Source: Viridibacillus sp050278625 (GTDB lineage: Bacteria; Bacillota; Bacilli; Bacillales_A; Planococcaceae). From it: a stretch of DNA of 64,000 nt. Under the pieces are notes generated by a model. The model ran no database searches, was not told where the DNA came from, and was given only the letters and a program-made list of their open reading frames with translations. The DNA lies in assembly GCF_050278625.1 (NCBI RefSeq), contig NZ_JBNNTI010000019.1, forward strand, positions 10,992 to 74,991, written 5' to 3'. This document shows, piece after piece, positions 1 through 8,587 of the stretch. The position numbers and the translations under genes are program-made. Position 1 is the stretch's first letter; every line of letters begins with the position of its first letter.

Positions 1-115
1 AAGAAAGAAAAAAAGAGATGCATATGCAACTCAATGATCTTCTAGTAAAGCATCCGTTAGTTTAAGTGTATTCACTCACAAACTTTAAATTTTCATTCTA
101 AATCTTATGGCTGAA

Positions 116-364
116 TTACTTAAAATACCATTTTAATGCATTCGTGCACAATATTTTTTCGGTAGCTTTTTCATTAAATACATGCTGAATCAAATCAATG
201 TCTGCATACTCAAAGTGTCTTTTCGCCCTTGTAGATGGCAAATCTGTTCCGAACATAAGAGCGTCTGGGTTAATATCATAAATTGAGTTTAAGGCATTCT
301 CAATATTCAATTCTACACGACCAAAACCAGTAGCTAGATTTACCAGTAACAATCCTATCATCAT
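116..364 (-). pseudogene. C-terminal remnant of an amidohydrolase-family (TIM-barrel) enzyme
   Basis: The 82 codons resemble the last quarter of an amidohydrolase 2-type metal-dependent hydrolase: a late barrel segment with FGTDLPS, where the Asp is the usual last metal or acid-base residue, followed by the closing helices ending NALKWYF. Family members are about 250-330 residues, so the front three quarters with the metal-binding His residues are missing. No ribosome binding site precedes the first ATG at 364. It is best read as a truncated gene and not a small protein. Family identity is moderate; the loss of function is an inference from length. Confidence 0.5.
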
Positions 365-473
365 TTGGTGTTTTCTTTTTTTATGTGTATCCTACCCATA
401 TTAAAGTAGATGGTTCCAAGCGAAAGACATACCCCCTTATATATCACAGAACTAATTACCGAATGAATAGGCT

Positions 474-489
474 CTTACAAAAATGTAAG
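474..489 (+). promoter_or_regulatory. BceR-type response-regulator box
   Basis: The inverted repeat CTTACA-AAAA-TGTAAG lies 81 bases before the ABC transporter start. It matches exactly the TNACA-N4-TGTAA core described for Bce/Psd-type response regulators of Bacillus. This implies induction by a peptide-antibiotic-sensing two-component system encoded elsewhere. Confidence 0.6.
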
Positions 490-570
490 TTTATATCACC
501 TTAATCAATACCCGTTCATCTCCAAAAAACGTAAGATAGATAATGGAAAACCAAATGTAGGAGGATATAT

Positions 571-1332
571 ATGACAAAACCAGTTGTAGACGTGAAAAAC
601 GTTCAAAAAGTATACGGTAAAAAAGGGGAGAACCAATCATACGCGTTAAAAGGTGTATCATTTTCCATTCAAGAGGGTGAATTCGTTGGCATTATGGGAC
701 CTTCTGGTTCTGGTAAAACAACATTATTAAATGTAATTTCAACGTTAGATAAAGCGACAGGCGGCGTTGTTGAAATTGCAGGAACGGATATTACGGAAAT
801 GAAGCAAGGTGAGCTTTCTGATTTTCGTTCACAAAAATTAGGTTTCATCTTCCAGGATTTCAACTTGTTGGAGAACCTGTCTATTTATGAAAATATTGCA
901 CTTCCACTATCTCTTCAAGGTGTTTCATCACGTAATATTGGACCAAAAGTCGAGAAAGTAGCGGGTATGTTAGGAATTACAGAAATACTTCAAAAGTATC
1001 CATCTGAAGTATCTGGTGGACAAAAGCAACGTTCGGCAGCAGCACGTGCGTTAGTTCATGAACCAGCAATTATTTTAGGGGACGAGCCAACAGGATCTCT
1101 TGATTCTAAAAATGCAACAAGTTTACTGGATGCGATGACAAACTTAAATAAAGAACAAGGTGTATCTATCATGATGGTTACGCATGATCCGTACAGTGCA
1201 AGTTACTGTCAGCGTATTTTATTCATTCAAGATGGTGAGCTATATAAAGAAATTCATCGCGGTGGTACACGTGATGAATTTTATAAAAAAATTTTAGACG
1301 TGCTTGCAGACTTAGGCACACAAAAAGCGTAA
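571..1332 (+). CDS. Bce-type antimicrobial peptide ABC transporter, ATP-binding subunit
   Basis: 253-residue cytoplasmic ATPase of the BceA/PsdA/YxdL type, which powers a permease that removes peptide antibiotics from their lipid II-cycle targets. Walker A GPSGSGKTT is at residues 43-51, the Q-loop Gln near 96, the signature VSGGQ at 148-152, Walker B ILGDEP near 169-174 and the H-loop His at 206. The start follows an AGGAGG at good spacing. The permease follows after 16 bases, so they form one operon. No adjacent histidine kinase or response regulator gene is visible, although a matching operator sits upstream. Which peptide is recognised cannot be told from the sequence. Confidence 0.9.
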   Translation: MTKPVVDVKNVQKVYGKKGENQSYALKGVSFSIQEGEFVGIMGPSGSGKTTLLNVISTLDKATGGVVEIAGTDITEMKQGELSDFRSQKLGFIFQDFNLLENLSIYENIALPLSLQGVSSRNIGPKVEKVAGMLGITEILQKYPSEVSGGQKQRSAAARALVHEPAIILGDEPTGSLDSKNATSLLDAMTNLNKEQGVSIMMVTHDPYSASYCQRILFIQDGELYKEIHRGGTRDEFYKKILDVLADLGTQKA

Positions 1333-1348
1333 GGAAGGAAGTTCAATC

Positions 1349-3211
1349 ATGTTATTTAAGCTTGCCATGTCAGGACTAAAAAGTAGGTTACAAGATTACA
1401 TCGTCTTACTTGTCGGTCTTATTGTCTCAATTTCAACTTTTTATATGTTTCAAACATTAGCACTCAATAAGGCGTTCCTTGAATCTAACTCTTCTATTAA
1501 GGATATTGTATCTGTATTTAAAATCGGTTCCTTTTTATTAGCGGTTACCACATTTTTCTATATTTTATATGCAAATTCTTTCTTATTATCTCTTCGCCAA
1601 AAAGAGTTTGGCATGTACATGATGTTAGGAGCAAAAAAGCATAAAGTTACATTCCTAATGTTTATTGAGACAATTGTATTAGGCGCCGCGTCTCTTGTGA
1701 TTGGAATTACATTTGGTGTAGGACTTGCAAAAGGTATCGGACAGTTATTAATGAAACAACTCGAATTTGTTGGTGATGGTTATAAAGCATTTTATATTCC
1801 ATCTATGACCAATACTTGCATATTCTTCTGCGTACTATTTGTATTATCGGCAATTATGAATAGTATTAAATTATCTCGTATTTCTGTACTGCAACTTGTA
1901 CATGCAGATGCACAAACAGATCGTGTTGCATTAAAAGGAAACATGACAGGTTTAGTTGCAATCCTTGGTGTGATTTTATTGGGTATTGGTTATGTATCAC
2001 TAATCTATATGCCATATGTAAACCCGCTAATTGCTACTGGAGTAATGGCCCTTGGATTAATCACAGCAACCTTTGGTACTTACATGTTATTTGGATCACT
2101 TCTCCCAGTTATGATTAAAAAGTTAAAGAGTAATAAAAAACGTAGGGAAAAAAAGCTTAATGCTTTTACTTTTGCACAATTAAATTTCCGTATGAATAGC
2201 CTTGCAAATGTACTTGCCACGGTAGCAATCTTAGTGGCTCTTGGAGCTGGTGGAATTGCGTGTGGTATGGCATTTAAAAACAACACCGGAGTAATGATTG
2301 ATCAAAGACATATTTACGATTCAGTCATTCATAATCCAACAGCGGAAGAAAAGAAAATTTTGAATGCAATCGTATTTACAGATAAGCTTGAATATCGTTA
2401 CAAAATAGATGACCAGTATATTTATTATCTAAAAGAAGATTTAGAGAAAAATCGTCCTTTAGTAGCAAATAATGATAAAGAGTTTGGGGAAACAAAGAGA
2501 GTTTCAGAAGAATTACCAATTGGTACATTTTTAAATCCAAGTGACAAAGTTAAAAAAGGTGCAAACACGAAAAAGTTATCACAACAATGGAGTGAAGCTT
2601 TCAAAACAATCCAACCAAATTATATGTATCCTGATCATGAAATGAAAATTGTAGATCAAAACATATACGATAGTATGAAATGTAAAGAAAGTACTGTGTT
2701 TATTGGGAAAACAGGTGATTTTGAGTCATTATTAAAAGAATGGAAAGCACTTGATGAATTACAGGTAGTTAAATATAAAAATGTAACAGTGGAAGAACTG
2801 GATAGTAAGTATCAAACATATAGTATGTTTCATCATTTTACCAGCGGAATAACGTTTATGGGATTCTTCGTTGGAATTGCGTACTTAGCAATGATGGCAA
2901 GTTGCTTAATGTTTAAAATTCTATCTGGTGCATCCAAAGATAGTACACGTTATCAAATGCTTCGTAAAATCGGTGTTCGCCAGGAGTTATTAATACAATC
3001 GATTTATAAGGAGTTATTCTTCGTATTTTTAGTCCCAGCAATTGTGGGTATTACTCACATATTAGTTGGTATGAACGTGCTCCGCCCTCTTTTGATCGAT
3101 CCGTATTTCCGTATTTGGTTACCAATTGTTATTTTCGTAGTGATTTACTCGATTTACTACTTGATTACAGTTCAATTGTATAAAGGAATTGTACTTCCGA
3201 AAGAAAATTAA
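1349..3211 (+). CDS. Bce-type ABC transporter permease (FtsX domains)
   Basis: 620-residue membrane partner of the preceding ATPase. It has the BceB layout: four N-terminal membrane segments with an FtsX-like domain (LRQKEFGMYMMLGAKK is a typical coupling-helix region), then more helices to about residue 310, a large hydrophilic extracellular loop of about 200 residues (roughly 310-505) that in this family recognises the peptide and its cognate kinase, and a C-terminal FtsX block (QMLRKIGVRQE) with three helices. The length is close to the usual 620-660. It forms an operon with the gene at 571. Without a linked kinase, the sensing partner must be elsewhere if there is one. Confidence 0.9.
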   Translation: MLFKLAMSGLKSRLQDYIVLLVGLIVSISTFYMFQTLALNKAFLESNSSIKDIVSVFKIGSFLLAVTTFFYILYANSFLLSLRQKEFGMYMMLGAKKHKVTFLMFIETIVLGAASLVIGITFGVGLAKGIGQLLMKQLEFVGDGYKAFYIPSMTNTCIFFCVLFVLSAIMNSIKLSRISVLQLVHADAQTDRVALKGNMTGLVAILGVILLGIGYVSLIYMPYVNPLIATGVMALGLITATFGTYMLFGSLLPVMIKKLKSNKKRREKKLNAFTFAQLNFRMNSLANVLATVAILVALGAGGIACGMAFKNNTGVMIDQRHIYDSVIHNPTAEEKKILNAIVFTDKLEYRYKIDDQYIYYLKEDLEKNRPLVANNDKEFGETKRVSEELPIGTFLNPSDKVKKGANTKKLSQQWSEAFKTIQPNYMYPDHEMKIVDQNIYDSMKCKESTVFIGKTGDFESLLKEWKALDELQVVKYKNVTVEELDSKYQTYSMFHHFTSGITFMGFFVGIAYLAMMASCLMFKILSGASKDSTRYQMLRKIGVRQELLIQSIYKELFFVFLVPAIVGITHILVGMNVLRPLLIDPYFRIWLPIVIFVVIYSIYYLITVQLYKGIVLPKEN

Positions 3212-3282
3212 TGTAATGATATTATTTATACGAAATATCAACATAATCTGACCCCATTTATTGATCATATTTAAAAGATATT

Positions 3283-3604
3283 GTAGCTTTAAATGATTTG
3301 CCTAAAGGTTTAGATAGAGTTATTATCGTCTTATTAAAAGTAATGTCTTATGACAATAAAAGCAAAGGGCACAAGAACTAGGATATAAAACAGTACAAGT
3401 TCTTAATAACAACATTAACAAACTTGTAAATGCAGACATTTTTTTAGAAAAGGTGCTGGTACATATCAAGTAAATGCTCGTTATTTTGGTCGTGGCCATT
3501 GGTACGATATACAAGAAATTCGATTACAACAAGTCTATTCAGCTAAGAGGAGAGAGCTTAAAACAAAAATAACATACAAAAACGACGAGCCGCCCCAGAA
3601 TTGA
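3283..3604 (+). pseudogene. Unidentified frameshifted gene remnant
   Basis: Reading across three frames gives a continuous protein-like text: from 3283 a piece with LNDLPKGLDRVIIV, then after one frameshift AQELGYKTVQVLNNN, then after another YFGRGHWYDIQEIR ending DEPPQN at 3604. Each piece stops or shifts within 40 codons and there is no start with a ribosome binding site. I do not recognise the family. It lies just downstream of the ABC permease and fills most of the 400-base gap before the next remnant. Confidence 0.35.
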
Positions 3605-3619
3605 TTCTAAGGCGGTTTT
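3590..3619 (+). terminator. Possible terminator hairpin
   Basis: CCGCC (3590-3594) pairs with GGCGG (3611-3615), followed by TTTT on the plus strand. It would end transcription from the ABC operon or the remnant before it. Confidence 0.35.
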
Positions 3620-3960
3620 AACGTTCCATGTCATATCCACGTTGTTTCTTGATTTCTTTCTTATATTCACGCTCAAATTGATTATCTACCCCCTTCATAT
3701 CCAGTTCATTCTTAATAAGACCTCTAAACGCCTTAAATTGCTCTTTAAAGACTTTTTTCGTTTGTTGATACAAAACCTTTACATTTTCTTTTAAAACGTC
3801 TATATCTATATGAGCTTTTAAAGAGCTTATTTCAGTATTTAATGTTTCAACTTGATTCATTAGCTTTATTAACTTTCAAATTAGGAATTCTTTTTTCAAA
3901 ATCCTTGAACCACTCCAATAAAATTTTAATATTACCGTCCTTAATATTCTCACCTTATTC
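3618..3960 (-). pseudogene. Frameshifted coiled-coil remnant, perhaps end of a plasmid Mob/Pre protein
   Basis: An 80-codon reading frame (3618-3860) rich in Lys, Glu and Gln with heptad-like spacing has no ribosome binding site. Directly upstream, in another frame, lies a matching-style segment containing LLEWFKDFEKRIPNLK, so one longer gene has been broken near 3860. The charged helical C-terminus is the kind found at the end of MobV/Pre plasmid mobilisation proteins, but this identity is a weak guess. The neighbourhood (IS110 fragment, other remnants) supports decayed accessory DNA. Confidence 0.35.
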
Positions 3961-3994
3961 TAGATGATTTTAAAAAAATAGTTATTCAACTAAA

Positions 3995-4065
3995 CTGCCA
4001 CGTTAGCTCAATAAGAAAATGGCTCTACTCCTTATTGAAGTAAAGCATCAGTTAGTTCAATAAGC
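3995..4065. repeat. Intergenic repeat containing CGTTAG..CAATAAG units
   Basis: CACGTTAGCTCAATAAG and GTAAAGCATCAGTTAGTTC occur here, with related copies at 43-72 (GTAAAGCATCCGTTAGTTT) and 5022-5042 (GTAAAGCTCCCCGTTAG). The three copies within 5 kb sit in decayed DNA and look like a dispersed repeat. The origin is unknown. Confidence 0.4.
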
Positions 4066-4149
4066 AAAGTACTCCTTATTAAATAATCTCTCCTACTTAC
4101 GGTTATCCTCGACTTTATTTCAAATCTACAACTTGTCTTCACCGAGTCG

Positions 4150-4929
4150 TTATGCAAAAGAAGATAATATTTGGTTGAATCTATCGCGCTCCTCTAAAAA
4201 AGCGCAATGGCCGCTGTATTGGAACGGAACTAGCTTCGAATCTTTGATCAGCTTATTTGTTTCTTCAGCTTGGGTAAACGGAGCGACTTTATCATGAATT
4301 CCGTGAATAATTAATGTGGGTACATCGATCTGACCGAGATCGTTGTAAACATTTTCATCTCTAAGCGTGACCATAATGGCGGAAGTCGCCCAATTCGCCG
4401 CTTGTAATCCCATTAAAACGAACCAATCGGATTTCGGTTCGGAAATATACTGAAAGAAAAAAATTCCCGTTTGGTCTTGCAGCATTTGCGGTCGGTCATG
4501 ATTTGTATCTTCGATGATTTTATTTGTAAATTCTTTTGGAACGCTAGATGGAGAGGCAGCGTCGATCAGGACGAGTTTAGATACCCCATACCCTTTATAA
4601 CGAGCCATATAACGAATCGGGATCGCGCCTCCTGTAGAGTGTCCTGCCAGTGTTATGTTTTTTAACTGTAACGCCTCAATGACCATGCGGACATCATCTG
4701 CTAATCTATCGAAACTGTACCCGCTAAAAGGTTTATCCGAATTGCCATATCCCCTCCAATCCATTCCGATACAACGATATCCAAGCGTTGGAAGGTAGTT
4801 GAACTGATATTCGAACTGGTTATGGTTTAGCGGCCATCCATGAATAAAAAGTATCGTTTTATTTCCCTTCGGATTGATGTCCTCTATAAATACGTTGACC
4901 CCTGATTCGACAGTTACAAAGTATCCCAA
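4150..4929 (-). CDS. Alpha/beta hydrolase fold enzyme
   Basis: 259-residue soluble hydrolase of the haloperoxidase/esterase-like alpha/beta fold group. The oxyanion motif HGWPLNH is at 30-36, the nucleophile elbow GHSTGG at 96-101 (Ser98), the acid Asp213 in GIHDKVAP and the catalytic His241 in SGHCAF, so the triad is complete. I chose the TTG at 4929 because GGGGTGAT lies at normal spacing before it and the protein then begins MGYFVTVESG, as close relatives do; an ATG 36 bases upstream has no good ribosome binding site. It stands alone between remnants, with base composition slightly richer in GC than its surroundings. The substrate is unknown. Confidence 0.8.
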   Translation of the reverse strand: MGYFVTVESGVNVFIEDINPKGNKTILFIHGWPLNHNQFEYQFNYLPTLGYRCIGMDWRGYGNSDKPFSGYSFDRLADDVRMVIEALQLKNITLAGHSTGGAIPIRYMARYKGYGVSKLVLIDAASPSSVPKEFTNKIIEDTNHDRPQMLQDQTGIFFFQYISEPKSDWFVLMGLQAANWATSAIMVTLRDENVYNDLGQIDVPTLIIHGIHDKVAPFTQAEETNKLIKDSKLVPFQYSGHCAFLEERDRFNQILSSFA

Positions 4930-5047
4930 GTGTATCACCCCAATTATTAAAAAGTAATTTCCCATTAAGATATTTCACCCAAGACAGAGTGTATGCCTAA
5001 TTTCGGCGAACTTTGTAGAAATTGAAGTAAAGCTCCCCGTTAGACAT

Positions 5048-5273
5048 CCATGAAGCGCAAAATCAGCGCTTCACCACAGAGAATGAAAATGGTGAAAAAC
5101 CTGAAAGAGTAAGCACACATCAAGATGATATTGACCGACTAGATTCTATTCCTGGAATAGCTACAAGAATGGCGGAACAAATTTTATCTGAAATTGGTAC
5201 TGATGTGAAAAAGCAATTTCCTAGTGCAGCTCATAAATTATGGAGCTTTGAAACAAAGTTACAATGTTTCTAA
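5048..5273 (+). pseudogene. IS110-family transposase C-terminal fragment
   Basis: About 74 codons contain LDSIPGIATRMAEQILSEIG and then QFPSAAHKLWSF, which matches the helix-hairpin-helix Transposase_20 region of IS110-family DEDD transposases (PGIG..A..ILAEIG.d...FpsakhlasWaGl). The N-terminal DEDD catalytic domain is absent and the frame ends prematurely after a divergent tail at 5271-5273. Relic of an insertion. Confidence 0.65.
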
Positions 5274-5407
5274 AAAAGACGTGATGTTTTGAATAAAGTC
5301 ACGACTTTTTAAAAAAATGTTATGATGTTCTCAACCTTGTATAGCTGAGGTTCTTTATTTAAACAAAAGAGGAAGTTTAATGGAAGCTGATTATAGGGGG
5401 AATTGTT

Positions 5408-6400
5408 TTGCAAGGAAAATGTATTAAATTTTATGAGTTCGGTAGTCCTAAAAATGTGTTAAAAGTTGAATATAAAAGTATAGAACCACCAAAAAACAAA
5501 GAAGTTATAGTTCGAATGTTAGCACGACCTATAAATCCATCTGACTTAATCCCAATAAATGGGTCATACTCACATAGGATTTCTTTACCCAATATACCTG
5601 GTTATGAAGGAGTTGGCATTGTAGAAGATGTAGGCCATTTAGCTTCCAAAGATCTCATTGGTAAACGTGTTTTACCTTTACGTGGGGAAGGTACTTGGCA
5701 AGAGTTTGTTAAGACATCTGCAGACTTTGCAATTCCTATACCTGATTCAATTAATGATTTTACGGCATCACAAATGTACATCAATCCAGTTACAGCATGG
5801 GTGACTTGTACGGAAATTCTAAAATTAAAACCTAATGATGTTTTATTGGTTAACGCTTGTGGTTCTTCCATCGGACATCTTTTTGCTCAATTATCCCAGA
5901 TTTTAAATTTTCGATTAATTGCAGTTACAAGAAATAATAAATATACAGAAGAGTTACTTCATCTTGGTGCTTCTAATGTAATAGATACTTCTACAGTTTC
6001 ACTCTATGAATCAGTGCTGGAATTAACAAATGGAATAGGTGCAGATGCAGCTATTGATTCCATTGGAGGCTCAGATGGAAACGAATTGGCCTTTTGTTTA
6101 CACCCTAATGGAAACTTTTTAACCATAGGTCTTCTATCAGGGATACAAGTAAATTAGACAGATATTGTAAATAAAGCAAGAGTAAATGCTAATATGTTTC
6201 ATTTACGGAATTGGGATAGAAATGTCTCAGTAGATAAATGGCAAGAAACCTTTCATCGCTTGATTAGTTTAATAGATGATAAAAAATTACGTTTAATGAG
6301 GGTAGATTCCGAGTATGATTTGATAGACGTAATAAAAGCTATTGATGTAGTCGAATCTTTTAAGAAAACTAAAGGGAAAGTATTTTTAACTAGCTATTGA
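5408..6400 (+). pseudogene. MDR-family zinc-type alcohol dehydrogenase/quinone reductase, interrupted by one stop codon
   Basis: The frame from the TTG at 5408 (GGGGG ribosome binding site at 5396-5400) reads as a medium-chain dehydrogenase/reductase of the quinone or enoyl reductase type: GroES-like N-terminus with NIPGYEGVGIVEDVG, then a Rossmann region with NACGSSIGHLFAQL and a cofactor-domain GIGADAAIDSIGG. An in-frame TAG at 6155-6157 ends it at codon 250, yet the same frame continues without another stop to 6400 with normal protein sequence. Full length would be 330 residues, the family norm. The flanking context (QVN*TDI) suggests a TGG-to-TAG change. NAD(P)H-dependent activity would be lost without readthrough. 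Confidence 0.8.
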
Positions 6401-6582
6401 GTTAATTGTTCTTTAACTTTTGGAAGCAAGGGTTAAGGAACAGGAAATAATCAAACTTATTTATAAAATTGATATACCAATTAGTAGGAAAATAATCTAT
6501 TTAAATTAATCCTTTTTCAAAATCGATTCTTTTTGGCTAGTACAAGCTCAGGGAGCCGCCTTTAGCAAAGAATTTAGCACAC

Positions 6583-6615
6583 AAAACGCTAGGATATTCT
6601 CCAAGCGTTTTTCTT
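6583..6615 (+). terminator. Terminator after the dehydrogenase
   Basis: AAAACGCT (6583-6590) and AGCGTTTT (6604-6611) form an 8-bp stem with a 13-base loop and a T run. The same hairpin works in both directions. Confidence 0.5.
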
Positions 6616-6742
6616 ATATTTATTTGTCTGGATTGCCCGACTGTATTTTGTAATTTAGATATTTTATTTTCATTTCACAAACCATTTTTTAACATTAAAT
6701 GATTACTACCTAGATATAGGGCAAGAAAACGAACAACAAAAA

Positions 6743-6768
6743 ACGGTAAACCTTTAAAGGATTACCGT
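6743..6768 (-). terminator. Hairpin with T run on the minus strand
   Basis: ACGGTAA (6743-6749) pairs with TTACCGT (6762-6768); the loop itself contains CCTTTAAAGG. On the minus strand it is followed by TTTTTT. No minus-strand gene feeds it, so it may be a relic. The rest of 6401-6900 shows nothing else recognisable. Confidence 0.3.
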
Positions 6769-6902
6769 TCCAGTTTTATCGATATATTCCTAAACTTTTG
6801 AGGGGGGTTTAAGAACACATTGTAGTGTTTAGCTAAATTTTGGAGAAAAGTAGCTAATTAAAATCCTTCTCTACTTGCTATGTTGTAAAGGAGGTTTTCT
6901 TT

Positions 6903-6929
6903 ATATGATAATGATAATCATTATCATAT
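6903..6929 (+). promoter_or_regulatory. Fur box (27-bp perfect palindrome)
   Basis: The core GATAATGATAATCATTATC at 6907-6925 equals the classic 19-bp Fur consensus, and the symmetry extends to 27 bases around a single central base at 6916. It lies 130 bases before the FhuF-type gene. A perfect site predicts tight iron repression. TTGTAA at 6884-6889 with TGATAA at 6906-6911, or TATGAT nearby, could be the promoter it covers. Confidence 0.85.
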
Positions 6930-7059
6930 AAATAGTCAAGCATTTTATAGAAAATTCACTTAAATTTTATTCTTTAGAAATTGTTACTTTGAATGTCTAA
7001 ATATTAATTCAATAAGTCTTTAAAATTTTATTGTATAGTAGTTTGTAAGAGGTGATTAA

Positions 7060-7770
7060 ATGGGGACTTTATCTAAAGATCAAAGACAACAACTAAATTC
7101 ATACAGTGTATATACGGACAAGCCATCCACGGTACTCTTCCGACTTGATCAATTGTATGATGATTCATTTCTTCCTGATTTTATAAACCTTATGTATGCT
7201 ATTAGTGGTGTAAGAACGGAAACAATTGCGATTTCATATTTCACAAAACGTTATGGTATGTTCGTCGCTATGCAATTCTACATGCTAAGTACATATGACG
7301 AAGTTTGGGATGGTGATGTTTCTTCTATTCATTTTGGAGCACGTGAAGAATTTGGCAGAACAGCACTTTGCACATTTATAAAAGAAGATGATTGGCGAGT
7401 TGTTGATGATTCAGAACGAGAGGAAGTAATTGCGCATATTTTGCTAACACAATGTCATGAAATTATTCAGCAGTTACGCAAAATTACATCTGTTTCCCCG
7501 TTAATGTTGTGGGAAAACATATTCGGTTATATGCTTTGGCATTTCCATTCGCTGCTTTCTAACCCCGGAACTGAAGATCAAGCACGTATTGATTTAGACA
7601 TTTTAGAGGATGATAACGTATGGTCTAAGTTCTTAAAACGCTCTCAATTTGCAAAGTATACAGGCAATCAACATCCATCTAAATTAGTCAATATTCCTGT
7701 TCGTAAAACATGTTGTTTCTCAAAAGACGTACCAGGATGGTTACAATGTGGTTTCTGCCCTTTAAAATAA
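7060..7770 (+). CDS. FhuF/FchR-type ferric siderophore reductase (2Fe-2S)
   Basis: 236-residue cytoplasmic protein. The C-terminus has Cys218, Cys219, Cys230 and Cys233, exactly the C-C-x10-C-x2-C pattern that binds the [2Fe-2S] cluster in FhuF-family ferric reductases, which release iron from imported siderophores by reducing Fe(III). The N-terminal part is helical and lacks transmembrane segments. AGAGGTG precedes the ATG. The perfect Fur box upstream supports the role. It appears monocistronic; no siderophore ABC importer is in the window. The assignment rests on the cysteine motif and Fur control, not on strong recall of the rest of the sequence. Confidence 0.8.
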   Translation: MGTLSKDQRQQLNSYSVYTDKPSTVLFRLDQLYDDSFLPDFINLMYAISGVRTETIAISYFTKRYGMFVAMQFYMLSTYDEVWDGDVSSIHFGAREEFGRTALCTFIKEDDWRVVDDSEREEVIAHILLTQCHEIIQQLRKITSVSPLMLWENIFGYMLWHFHSLLSNPGTEDQARIDLDILEDDNVWSKFLKRSQFAKYTGNQHPSKLVNIPVRKTCCFSKDVPGWLQCGFCPLK

Positions 7771-7831
7771 GACTTTTCTTTCTTTTCTATAGGCTCTGTT
7801 AAATTTTAATGTTGATAAATTGATAAAAAAT

Positions 7832-7861
7832 GAGGAAGTTCCTGTTTCTAAGGAACTTTCT
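7832..7861 (-). terminator. Terminator of the DUF4304 remnant
   Basis: AAGTTCCT and AGGAACTT pair around GTTTCTA inside the mobile element; on the minus strand the hairpin is followed by ATTTTTT. It lies just after the remnant's stop codon. Confidence 0.5.
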
Positions 7862-7871
7862 CAAAAAAAGA

Positions 7872-8278
7872 TTATCTTAATAGAGAAGAAACCCCATATG
7901 TATCAGATGTTTCAAGTTGATTTAGTACACTTACAGCAACTTTGGAATAGTCTTCTTCGGAATTGGCTTTTTCATAATTAAACCATATCCCATCCTCTTC
8001 TAAGACTTTGCTCCTAACCTAAAACGCTCATTTATATGATGAGCATAACTTTATTAGGTGGGACTTTTTCATCCCACGACATTGTTGTTCCATCCTTCTG
8101 GCAAGATGCTAATTCAACAACAAATGAACCTCCCCATTTGTTGAATTGAAACGTAATCAAATCTATATTGTTTTCGTTGCCTTCTAAAATGCTTGGATGA
8201 ACCCTTGAATCCTTGTTCTCTCAATATTGATATTACGATATTCTTTAAAGCCATATCCATCATTTTTCTGTCATTCAC
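7872..8278 (-). pseudogene. DUF4304-type protein, two frameshifts
   Basis: Starting from a GTG at 8278 with AAGGGAG ahead, the text reads MNDRKMMDMALKNIVISILR..GFKG.., then in the next frame NNIDLITFQFNKWGGSFVVE, then in the third frame EEDGIWFNYEKANSEEDY, ending at 7872. The phrase TFQFNKWGGSFVVE is typical of DUF4304 proteins, a family of unknown function. Two frameshifts make it nonfunctional. It is a passenger inside the element bounded by the 12-bp inverted repeats. Confidence 0.65.
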
Positions 8279-8385
8279 ATTGTATAACTCCCTTCATTTT
8301 AAATTGACTTATAGCTATTATTTATAGCCACAAACTATCATAAGTATCAGTCATTTCAAATACAAATGATGTTAATAGAAATTCT

Positions 8386-8484
8386 TTAATATTTTGTTTC
8401 GTGCTTGTATTTTCCAAACTTTATAACATGTTCCGATGCATAATGAGGGCATTCAAACCCTTCATTGAAGCGAGTTTCACGCAT
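8386..8484 (-). pseudogene. Transposase N-terminal zinc-ribbon fragment
   Basis: 32 codons with ECPHYASEHVIKFGKYK match the N-terminal zinc ribbon (CPxC..HVIKYGKYk) of IS1595-superfamily transposases, with the second Cys of the first knuckle replaced by Tyr. It ends at a TAA before the second knuckle and the DDE domain. It begins 15 bases inside the right inverted repeat, as expected for a transposase reading inward. Confidence 0.55.
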
Positions 8485-8548
8485 TTCATTTATTTAGCTT
8501 TAACAGAGCCTTTCTATAAAAAAACCATGAAATTAAATGATGTTTTTC

Positions 8549-8577
8549 TTTACAATTTCCAAATTGAGGATTATAAT
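8549..8577 (+). promoter_or_regulatory. mntH promoter
   Basis: TTTACA (8549-8554) and TATAAT (8572-8577) are separated by 17 bases, an excellent sigma-A promoter. It starts 31 bases beyond the right-hand target duplication of the mobile element, so the insertion left it intact. Confidence 0.75.
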
Positions 8578-8587
8578 TTAGACACCA

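Larger units (their letters stand above)
7784..8518 (-). mobile_element. Small IS1595-like element with target duplication, carrying a DUF4304 remnant
   Basis: GGCTCTGTTAAA at 7792-7803 and its perfect inverse TTTAACAGAGCC at 8499-8510 bound 719 bases. They are flanked by the 8-base direct repeat TTTCTATA (7784-7791 and 8511-8518), a clear target-site duplication. Inside, next to the right end, are 32 codons of a zinc-ribbon transposase N-terminus; the catalytic domain is gone and the rest holds a decayed DUF4304 gene with its own terminator. Eight-base duplications occur in both the IS1595 and IS6 families; the zinc ribbon favours IS1595, whose members are known to carry passenger genes. Confidence 0.75.
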
